Made by a program: the position numbers and the translations under genes. Below the pieces are notes generated by a model that was given only the letters and a program-made list of their open reading frames with translations, made no database searches and was not told the origin of the DNA. Below are positions 1 to 10,037 of a stretch of 14,906 nt of DNA, piece by piece (positions within the stretch are counted from its first letter, which is position 1; each line of letters begins with the position of its first letter). Origin of the DNA: Thermomucor indicae-seudaticae (Eukaryota; Mucoromycota; Mucoromycetes; Mucorales; Lichtheimiaceae); the NCBI GenBank assembly GCA_000787465.1, contig JSYX01000136.1, positions 1 to 14,906 on the forward strand, in the 5' to 3' direction.

Positions 1-27
1 TTTTAAAGAATAAACCTGTATACAGAG

Positions 28-45
28 TTGCCTCTACAGAGGCAA
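28..45. repeat. Perfect 8-bp inverted repeat, operator-like
   Basis: TTGCCTCT (28-35) and its exact reverse complement AGAGGCAA (38-45) are separated by two bases. It lies about 250 bp before the asparaginyl-tRNA synthetase start codon. It could be a binding site for a dimeric regulator or a short hairpin. I cannot name a factor, and chance is possible. Confidence 0.35.
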
Positions 46-95
46 ACAGTGAAACGATTTGGATACACAGCTGATCAGTCATACGCTAGAGACTT

Positions 96-102
96 TGACT
101 CA
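96..102 (+). promoter_or_regulatory. Gcn4/CPC1-type (AP-1-like) site TGACTCA upstream of asparaginyl-tRNA synthetase
   Basis: The heptamer TGACTCA is an exact match to the core bound by fungal Gcn4/CPC1 bZIP activators, about 190 bp before the asparaginyl-tRNA synthetase ATG. A second, partial copy (TGAGTC, 136-141) lies on the other side, so GACTCATCC (97-105) and GGATGAGTC (133-141) form a 9-bp inverted repeat with a 27-nt spacer. In yeast and filamentous fungi, aminoacyl-tRNA synthetase genes are often under general amino-acid control, so position and gene identity fit. Function is inferred. Confidence 0.5.
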
Positions 103-294
103 TCCGTCTTACACTGCTCTGCAAGTTGTCAAGGATGAGTCTTATGACACGTTATTGGTCATTGGCGTTTTCACAGTCACAGTGTGTCATGTTGTGGCTT
201 AAACCGACCAGCTTCCGGATCTGAGACAGTAAAGAAGGGACTTTAAAAGGGAACATCCCGGGTGCGTGGTTTGCTTTTTTTCACTTTGATAGAA

Positions 295-2379
295 ATGGCT
301 ACAGAAGAACAGACAGCTCCGCAAAGTAATGTGTTCTCCATCTCCATTTCGAACATCGGTTAACGCCCAAATGTCTCGTACATACAGCCGTTTACGTTGA
401 CGAACTCGCTGGTTCAGACGAAACCGGCCAAGGCACCGAAGCTTCACCTTTCAAGACCGCCGTCAAGGCCATTGAAAAGGCCGGAGAGAACGTGAAAATC
501 CTCATCAAAAAGGATGAAGAAGGTTTCAAGGATATCTCTGGAGCTGCTCTGAAGAAAGCGAAAAAGACGTTTGCGGAACAGCAACGAAAACTGAAAAAGC
601 AAGAGGAACAGCGAAAGAAACAACAAGAAGAGCAAGCCAGGAAGGCTGAAGAAGAAGCAAAGGCTCTGGAATATGCTAAATCTGTTGTTCTTACCGAAGA
701 CGCCAGCTTACCGGCTGCGAAAAAGGTATAATGCGGGTACCAGTCAAGAAATGATGTGGGAAAACAGACGCTGATCTGGTTACTATCATTCATAGATCAA
801 GATCCGTCAGGGTGTGGAAATGAGAGGCCAACGTGTCAAGGTGTCTGGGTGGGTCCACCGTTTGCGAGTTCAGGGCAAAGATATGATGTTTATTATTCTC
901 CGTGACGGTACTGGATATCTGCAGTGTGTGCTCACCGGGAAACTGGTAATTATCTCTTTTGCTCGAATGGATACGGTTCGAGTCATCTCATACTCGACGA
1001 TGATAACAGTGCCACACTTATGATGCAATTACCCTGACGGTCGAGTCTACCATCACTCTTCATGGTGTCATTAACCCATTACCGGAGGGCAAAACGGTAC
1101 AGTTAGCTGTGGAGAGACACATTCAACAGGGGGCGAAACGGTGTTGACGATGAAGGATCCATAGGCTCCGGACAATCATGAGCTTGTCGTAGACTACTGG
1201 TATGTTGTGGGCAAGGCTCCTGGCGGCGACGAAGCATTCACCAACAAAGTCACGACGGATGCCGATCCATCCTATCTTCTCGACAACCGCCATCTTGTCA
1301 TCCGTGGCGAGACTGTATCAGCTGTCTTGAAAGCTCGCGCACAGGTCATTAAAGCTTTCCGAGCTCACTATGAATCCAGAGGTTATACAGAAATTACGCC
1401 TCCTTGCATGGTCCAAACCCAGGTTGAAGGTGGTGCTACATTGTTTGAATTCGATTACTACGGTCAAAAGGTAAATGAATCATGCGAGAGATCGAGATTA
1501 TTCAAATTAGCTGACAATAAAAGTTAACCGTTCCTATCACAGGCTTATTTGACACAATCATCACAATTATATCTCGAAACCTGTCTTCCTGCACTTGGCG
1601 ACGTCTTTTGTTTAGCCGAATCATACCGTGCAGAAAAGTCTCACACACGACGACACTTGTCTGAATATTCGCACTTGGAAGCTGAAATGGCCTTTATCAC
1701 GTTTGACGAAATGCTGGACGCCATTGAAGACCTGATTTGCGACGTGATCGACCGTATCATGGCTGACGAGCCAACCCGTCGACTGATTGAACAGCTCAAC
1801 CCCGACTTTAAACCACCCGAACGCCCATTCTTGCGCATGAAGTACGCTGACGCCATCAAATACCTTAAAGAAAACAACATCACAAAGGAAGACGGTAGTT
1901 TCTACGAGTTTGGTGAAGATATCCCTGAAGCACCTGAACGCGCCATGACCGACAAGATCAACCGGCCTATTCTGCTTACCCATTTCCCTGCCGACATCAA
2001 AGCCTTTTACATGAAGAGATGCGAAGATGACAGAAACATTACTGAGAGTGTAGACGTTTTAATGCCTGGTGTTGGTGAAATTGTGGGTGGAAGTATGAGA
2101 ATGCACGACAGAGTAAGTTCCAAATCCGTAATTATAAAGTGTGCACAGCAGAGGAAAATTAATGATTCCCGCTTTTAGGAGGAACTGTTGGAAGCATACA
2201 AGAAGGAAGGAATCGATCCTGCTCCTTACTACTGGTATACTGATCAACGCAAATACGGAACCACGCCACACGGTGGATATGGTCTGGGTGTAGAACGTTT
2301 CCTTGCCTGGCTGCTCAACCGTTATACTGTCCGTGATTGCTGCTTGTATCCCCGCTTTACTGGCAGATGCACTCCATAA
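295..2379 (+). CDS. Asparaginyl-tRNA synthetase, cytosolic (class II)
   Basis: This enzyme charges tRNA-Asn with asparagine for cytosolic translation. Exons are 295-325, 388-725, 796-945, 1010-1096, 1165-1470, 1543-2112 and 2179-2379. All six introns are GT-AG and 62-72 nt long, giving 560 aa. The N-terminal eukaryote-specific extension (about residues 1-120) ends in a Lys/Glu-rich coiled-coil stretch. The anticodon-binding OB fold follows ([14 protein letters not shown], then [12 protein letters not shown]). The class II core has the NRHLVIRGE segment, QVEGGATLF, motif 2 around R333-E351 ([20 protein letters not shown]), the [10 protein letters not shown] segment and motif 3 [10 protein letters not shown] (about 526-535). 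The C-terminus is [11 protein letters not shown], as in eukaryotic cytosolic enzymes. There is no mitochondrial presequence. Length and domain order are normal. The start rests on the first intron, which removes a frame-breaking TAA. Function is confident; the 10-residue first exon is least certain. Confidence 0.95.
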
Positions 2380-2407
2380 TCCTTCTATAACTCAGTTAAT
2401 AGAAACA

Positions 2408-2414
2408 TATAAAG
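2408..2414 (+). promoter_or_regulatory. Possible TATA box for TGS1
   Basis: TATAAAG lies in the 54-bp gap between the asparaginyl-tRNA synthetase stop and the first possible TGS1 ATG. If used, transcription would begin near or after 2434-2445, so translation would start at 2497 or 2572. This is a motif match only. Confidence 0.25.
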
Positions 2415-2433
2415 TAATTCATAACGCATACTG

Positions 2434-4248
<1,815 letters not shown>

Positions 4249-4336
4249 GCCCTTCAATATATATCCCTTTGCATCTTCCTCTTTACCAGTACCCTTGCTT
4301 GCATGATCTTTTATTTTTTAGCATCGTCTATTCAGC
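4249..4336. other. Convergent intergenic spacer between TGS1 and the ThrE-like gene
   Basis: Only 88 bp separate the two stop codons. The sequence is AT-rich and must hold both 3' ends, so the transcripts may overlap. I see no gene in it. Confidence 0.7.
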
Positions 4337-6844
4337 TTAAAAATTCATTAACGGCGTGTGCTGAGCACCTTTAGGATATATAATCATATTCGCAATGAAT
4401 AAGCCGATAGTTATACCTGCTCGCGATGTATTGAGAAAGGAAGAAATTGAATCTTCATGCTATAGTAATACTTGCCAATAGAGATTTCGATCATGCTCAA
4501 GGCAAATCCAGCAGCTTGCGACTGATACTGTCCTTCGTTATTTCTGCCAAAGAACCCGATGGCCGCCTTAAGGCCTATTTGAGTAAGGATTAGTGATTAA
4601 GCAACAAATACTGCTGCCGCTTCGCAGTACCTAGACTTCCAGGGACAAGATAGAATATCTATATAGAGGACGTTAATGGGATCAGTCTTTTTTTTTTGTA
4701 GAGGTGTGAGCATAAGTAGAAGAGAGACCTACCGCAATCAGGACAATGTCAAAGGACATTCTACTGGTGACTTTAGTCAAAATGTTTCCAAATAATCCAA
4801 CAGCAAACGCCGGTACGACCTGGACCACTTGTGAAGGCGCTGCTGCTTTGCATGACAATAGCCAGTTAATGACAAATCCTGTACCGGAGACCACGATCGC
4901 GACCGGCCAGCGCGGCAGGCGCATCCGGAGCAACTGACAGTAGGACAACGCAAACAGCGGTACAGTAAGAAAGTAGAACCATCGTGATTCAGACGAGACG
5001 CAAGTATTTGCATTGGCGGCGACCTGGCAGATGGGCGCTGGGTTCGTCACTGAAGGATCGTTATCAAAAGTGATATAAAGCTCGGATCCCATTTCGATCC
5101 CGTAACCGAGTAAGAATGAGTATATGATGGCATAGACCATGCGCACGACACCGCTCACGACCTGTCGTGATACCAGCTCGATCATGGCAATAGCAATAAC
5201 GTAACCGGGTAAAAGGTTGATAAACGACGCGAATGCGATGGGTATAAAGCAAAACTGGTACTTTGTGATTCCTGTACAGTAATTAATAGACTTGATGACC
5301 TTTGGGCCAAGGCTTTCAGAACTAACCTCGTGCTACGAATCCGATAAAGATGCAGACGGTAATCTCCCATATTGGCCGAAAGCCCCAGAATCGAACACTA
5401 AGCAGTTCATACACGGCAAAGAGCACTTTCAGAGTAATGAGTACGTTGTCCTCCTATTGATGGTGGAGGGTGGGACTTACTTGCTAATGCGGCTGCTATG
5501 GCTGCCTCTTTCCATCGGCCACCGAAAAACATGACACAGCCGCAAAGACTAATGACCGCATAGATGAACGGCTTGAGCCAGGTGGGGTAAGTCTTTGGTT
5601 CGCTTTCAACGCGATCGATGAAATCAAGCGCTTCGTCCACCGTCACTTCGCCGTGCGCAACCAGTCGCTCGAGTCGATAAATCTCGGCGAGTTTATGCAA
5701 ATCGAACGAGAACGTCTGCCGCAGCACATGGGTCTCTGTGGTATGTGTCGAAGCGTCAAAGAAGGTCATGATCATCACGTCCGGAACGTAAAAGAACTCG
5801 GCGTCCACATTGAGCGTGGCTGATACATGCTTCATGGTATATTCGAGTCGGTGTGCTGGGCAACCGTAGAGCATCAAGACCTTGGCCAGCTTCCGGATAA
5901 ACTCGTGTTTTTGCAAGATATTCGCGATTTCGAACGCGATGCGTACCCGGTCTTCAAACGTGACGCCCTCAAATTGGGAAGCGGTGGCATGCAGGCTGTC
6001 CTGTGATAGTCGGCGCGAGGATGGAGACGCGTACTCGCGTTTGTGGCGCTGAAGGCTAGGCACAACGTGCTTTCTGGACGCGACTGTTCTGAGCCAGTTG
6101 GGAGATCGGCGTGCCACCTTTTTGGAGATTTTCTTTTTTCTGGTTGGCCTTGGCCGCAGGTTAGGTTCACTGAATACAGAAGATGGCCTCTTCTAAACCA
6201 TTCGACAACGAGTTATTACGCTTCTTTCCCTCCTACTCCTAGTTTGTTACCTTTTCCTCGGGCTGATCTCTGCTTGGTCTTCTAATACTACTACGACGAC
6301 GACTACTCGTATGACTTTGGGCTTCAAGCTTCAACAGATTGCTTAGAACGCTTCCACCGGTCGGTCGCTCCCACTTTCTGCCTAAAGTATCCTCGCTGGT
6401 ATCCGATATGCGGCGGCAATCGTGGTCGCGAACCCGGTCGAATTCGGCCAGCGATCCTCGCTGCCTGTTCAAGAAATTATGGATCATACCAATCGACTGG
6501 TTGATATGCTCCGAGAATCGGACATGACGATCTTTGGCTTCAGGACAGTGAAGTGCAGCGTCGACAAGGGTTTCGGCCGTTGATTGTTTGCGTTGATCCT
6601 CTGTATCATGCGGATGACGAAAATCGGGCTCGTTATATTTCAAGTGATGCTGTGTCCTTGACGACGATGGTGATAAGGAGGATGCTGACGATTCCGGACT
6701 TTCTGGCTGATCTGGTTCTCTTGTGGTGCCGCTGCTTGATGTAAACGATAGCCTGGGTACACTGCCCGCACGCCTGTCTTCGGATGGATGTTTATCTTCA
6801 TGATTCTTGCCTTGATCATTCTGGTTGTCAGAATCCTTTTCCAT
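4337..6844 (-). CDS. ThrE/DUF1212 family membrane protein, Prm10-like putative amino-acid exporter
   Basis: On the - strand the exons are 6844-6251, 6192-5481, 5425-5327, 5271-4733, 4658-4631, 4574-4476 and 4416-4337, giving 716 aa. Residues 1 to about 270 are hydrophilic, Ser/Arg/Lys-rich and probably cytosolic. The ThrE (DUF1212) domain begins at about 290 with FIRKLAKVLMLYGCPAHRLE, continues through FYVPDVMIMTFFD, and reaches the first membrane segment near 403-425. The second half (about 440-716) is a set of membrane helices with the family motifs LLPGYVIAIAMIELVSRQ, VRMVYAIIYSFLLGYGIE and LVPGSLGLKAAIGFFG. Bacterial ThrE exports threonine and serine. Fungal Prm10-type relatives are poorly characterised, so substrate and membrane are unknown. 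A possible extra upstream exon is not excluded, since the frame stays open a little before the ATG and its context is weak. Intron 6 is GC-AG. Confidence 0.88.
4417..4475 (-). other. GC-AG intron in the ThrE-like gene
   Basis: The donor reads ATTG|GCAAGT (4476/4475) and the acceptor GAGCAG (4417). Splicing here joins ISIG to ITIGLF and keeps the frame and the last membrane helix. The nearest GT, three bases on, gives the wrong frame. GCAAGT is the usual form of a GC donor. Confidence 0.75.
4631..4658 (-). other. 28-nt micro-exon of the ThrE-like gene
   Basis: This exon encodes nine full codons plus one base (IFYLVPGSL and the first base of the next Gly). It lies between introns of 74 nt (4659-4732) and 56 nt (4575-4630). 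LVPG is the conserved turn of the ThrE family, so the exon is required for a normal protein. Confidence 0.8.
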
Positions 6845-7501
6845 GAATGCATCAGCAAAAGAAGAGCGATCATGGTTTGAGATTCAAGGTTTTCAGCTTT
6901 CTGCACAAACCCCTGCTGTTTCTTTTCATTGCTGTACAAGGGGGACCCGATCTTGCTAGTGTTTCGCTCAATGAGTATAGAAACAATGGATAAGGCTGTG
7001 GATGGCTCTACACCCGTGAGTGAGCGTTTTAAAAAAAAAAATGCGCATCTATTACCACGCAACCAGTGCCATAAAAAGCTTAGCATTCAGTTCCAATGAC
7101 GCCCGCATTTGACTGGTAACCACTGCGCAATACAAGAGAATTCTATGTGGAATTTTTCCCATTGTTCACAACTGGATAGCTCGTGAACTGTCAAATCCGA
7201 GGAAGGAACTTGACCTTTGGCCTTTGCCACAAAGGCCTTTATTATACACGCCATTAAAGAGCTGAAGCCTTCTAGTTTTCAAACTGTAAAGATACAGATC
7301 GTTGACTGAATGTTCAGGATTCGAGATCAGGAAAGAGCCGTGAGTTCCTCATTACGTACGGTATTCTCTTCCCCAACCAAAAACTAGACAGCCCTCGTGA
7401 AATTTTAAGGTCTTACAGTGTGAGAACAATGCATGTGAGATAATATATTGGTCTTTTTCTTCGTTCGGCTTCTCTCATTTTGTACTTTTCTACGATTCGT
7501 C
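6845..7501. promoter_or_regulatory. Divergent promoter region between the ThrE-like and acyl-CoA carboxylase genes
   Basis: These 657 bp separate two start codons that point away from each other. A stem-loop or palindrome cluster lies at 7219-7240 and a TATTATA-like stretch at about 7239-7246. A pyrimidine-rich tract (about 7449-7498) runs up to the carboxylase ATG, typical of fungal transcription start regions. The part next to 6844 may hold an upstream exon of the ThrE-like gene. No other gene is visible. Confidence 0.55.
7219..7240. repeat. Inverted repeat and palindrome AAAGGCCTTT
   Basis: GGCCTTT (7219-7225) pairs with AAAGGCC (7231-7237) across a 5-nt loop. AAAGGCCTTT (7231-7240) is itself a perfect palindrome. 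It sits mid-promoter, about 260 bp before the carboxylase ATG. The binding factor is unknown. Confidence 0.4.
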
Positions 7502-9625
7502 ATGTCCACGCAAACCTCCATTGACCATCTCGTTCCACGTCACCCTACGGCTGTCGTTACTAACAGCCCTGAGTACAAAAAGAACATCGAGGAATGGCAG
7601 CAATTGCTTAGCGAGTTACAGGAACGCCTTCAGGAAGCCACCGGAGAAGGCAAGCCAAAGCATGTTGCTCTTCACAAGGAGCGTGGCCAACTCTCAGGTT
7701 CGAAAGAAAGCAATTGAGATAGCAGTTCGGCAGGAAAAATTAACGCTGGACAAGCTCGTGAGCGCATCCACTTACTGCTTGATGAAGACTCCCCGTTTCT
7801 GGAGCTATGCGCGCTGGCAGGCTACGGTCAAGATGATATGACGCTAGGTGGATCCATTGTTGCTGGTATCGGCCTTGTCAGGTACTATTCATCTTTACAG
7901 AAAGCGAAGACGGCTCACGAACAACACTTTATACGTTTAGCGGTGTCCTCTGCCTGGTTTCCGCCAATGTCCCTACTATGGCTGGTGGCGCTATGAACGA
8001 GACGTCGGTGTTAAAAGGAGGCCGTTTGCATCAAATAGCAATGCAATGTCGATTACCGACAATCACCCTTACCCAGTCGGTAAGACCAAGATACGCTTTT
8101 ACTCTCCGTTTGCAGGATATGCTAAAGGGGAAACGGCAAATATCAGGCCGGTGCGAACTTGCAGCAGCAGTTCCGGGTATTCCATCGAGGCGGTGCAGCC
8201 TTCCGAAACCAAGCTCTGCAGTAGGTGGATATCACAGTTAATTTAGAAAACATGTAGCTCATAAAGTTAGATCCAAGGCGCAAATTCCTTCTTGCTGTGT
8301 TGTTTTCGGGAGCTCCACGGCTGGTGGTGCATATATTCCTGGTATGAGCGATTATGTGATAATGGTCAAGGTAAGGCTTTCATGCTGGCGCGTTAAGACG
8401 TGACAATTTACGTATATTACGTTGGTAGAAACAAGCACAAGTCTATCTCGGTGGACCACCCTTGGTCCAGATGGCGACTGGCGAAGTGACGGATGCGGAA
8501 AGCCTGGGTGGTGCTGATATGCATTCGCGTATTTCGGGTGTGAGCGATCAGTTAGCCAACGACGAGTACGATGCTATCCGGAAAGCGCGCGAGTGGATTG
8601 CAAATCTGAACTGGGAACCCAAGGGTCAGTTGCCCTTACGTCATCTGAAAGGCCAGTATGAAGAACCCTATTACGATGTCAGTAAGTGTACCGGCGCGCT
8701 CTCTTGCGGATTTGCAAGACGCCTTTTACTAAAGAGCCATCAACTAGACGAACTTCTCGGCATTGTTTCGGCTAATATCCGTGTACCGTTTGATGCAACT
8801 GAAGTTATTATTCGCATCGTAGATGGATCCCGTTTCACGGCATTCAAGCCAAATTATGGTGGGAACTTGGTTTGCGGCTGGGCGTTTATTCAAGGGATTC
8901 CAGTCGGTATCCTGGCAAACAACAATGTCATCTTCACTCAAGAAGCCAATAAGGCAACCCAATTCATCCAGCTTTGCAATATGAAGTAAGTTTGGTCATC
9001 TTTCAGTTGGCATTATAGTCCAGCAAGGTACTCAATTGTTTTACTTAGAAACTCCCCTTTGATATACTTGCAGAATATTACGGGATTCATGGTCGGAAAG
9101 CAGTATGAAGAGGAGGGTATCATTAAAGCCGGTTCGCGCTTTATCAATGCGGTTAGTAACTCGACTGTCCCGGCCATTACGATCATGATGGGCGCCAGTT
9201 ATGGTGCTGGAAATTATGCCATGTGTGGCAGAGCTTATGAACCCAGGTTCTTGTTCTCCTGGCCTAATTCCAAATGCTCTGTCATGGGTCCTGAGCAATT
9301 AACTGGTGTCATGGATATCGTAATGCGCCAGGGAGCTGCTCGGTAAGTGCATTCTACCTGTCGATTTTTGGACCTATACCCAGGTAACATCTGCTCGTAA
9401 CCTAGATCTGGCGTCGCTATCGACGCGGAACTTGCTGCCCAGCGTAAAGCTCTTTTCCAGGCCTCAGTGGAAGCTGAGTCCGATGTATATTATACTTCGT
9501 CCCGGTTGCTTGATGATGGTGTCATTGATCCCAGAGATACGCGTACCGTCATTGGTTTTTGCCTGGCTGCGATCTACAGCAACAAGGTCGAAGGAGGAAA
9601 CTTATATGGCGTTAGCCGTATGTAA
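7502..9625 (+). CDS. Acyl-CoA carboxylase, carboxyltransferase (beta) subunit, methylcrotonyl/geranyl-CoA carboxylase type
   Basis: The beta subunit of biotin-dependent acyl-CoA carboxylases moves CO2 from carboxybiotin to an acyl-CoA. Exons are 7502-7697, 7755-7881, 7941-8079, 8147-8220, 8271-8370, 8429-8681, 8748-8985, 9049-9342 and 9406-9625 (introns 50-67 nt), giving 546 aa, the usual length. The N-terminal half has [30 protein letters not shown] and the oxyanion-hole segment [10 protein letters not shown] (about 191-200), then [12 protein letters not shown] and [13 protein letters not shown]. The C-terminal half has [44 protein letters not shown] (about 424-439) and [10 protein letters not shown]. 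The segment [17 protein letters not shown] resembles geranyl-CoA-type enzymes more than mitochondrial MCC beta, so the substrate is uncertain. The N-terminus ([14 protein letters not shown]) is not a clear mitochondrial presequence, and the protein ends SRM, a PTS1-like tripeptide. No biotin-carboxylase (alpha) partner lies in the window. Confidence 0.92.
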
Positions 9626-10037
9626 AACTGTGCAGCACTTATATTCAGATCTGGGTCACGGACTGAACACACATACAAATACATTAAACCCAATGTTGCT
9701 TTTACAGTTCCGGAAAATGGCCGCGTCATCTGGCATTTCCTTATACCACCCAAAACCGAGAGTGTCTGATACAAACAGTGTTGTTCCAGCCGGTCTCACA
9801 CCATGGTGTGGTTTCTGACTTTTTGAAGTGTCGTAGCTAGGCAACAAATTACCATGATCGGGATCGGGACAGCGACACACGAGATAAAGTTAAGGTTGTA
9901 GAAAGTTTGCACCGACGTTTTATGCAACAGAAATCTTTTTATGCAGGTCGGATATGCATTGTGCCATTAACAATAAGGTTGACAAAAGAAAGAAAAGAAT
10001 AGTGAGAAGGCACAGGTTACAAAGGGAAATAAGCTTA
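9626..10037. other. Convergent spacer between the carboxylase and sulfate permease genes
   Basis: These 412 bp must hold both 3' UTRs. They contain a 14-bp perfect palindrome (9797-9810) and a good acceptor-like TTTTACAG ending at 9707 that could pair with a donor in the last carboxylase codons. No independent gene is supported. Confidence 0.6.
9797..9810. repeat. 14-bp perfect palindrome CACACCATGGTGTG
   Basis: Every base pairs with its partner and the flanking bases do not extend it. It lies in the shared 3' region of two convergent genes. It might be a binding site or a short cruciform, or chance. Confidence 0.4.

Noticed and set aside
359..387. A 29-nt first intron in asparaginyl-tRNA synthetase
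   Set aside because: It is below a workable intron size. GTAATG at 326 with the same acceptor gives 62 nt and restores the frame.
5874..6170. A 98-codon - strand frame overlapping exon 2 of the ThrE-like gene
   Set aside because: It is a shifted reading of the same exon. The other frame carries the ThrE motifs and joins cleanly through the splice sites at 6250 and 6193.
7698..7733. Shorter introns (25 or 36 nt) at the first carboxylase junction
   Set aside because: They are too short for this genome and insert extra residues. The 57-nt intron 7698-7754 has a TTAAC branch site and gives the conserved RGQLSARERI.
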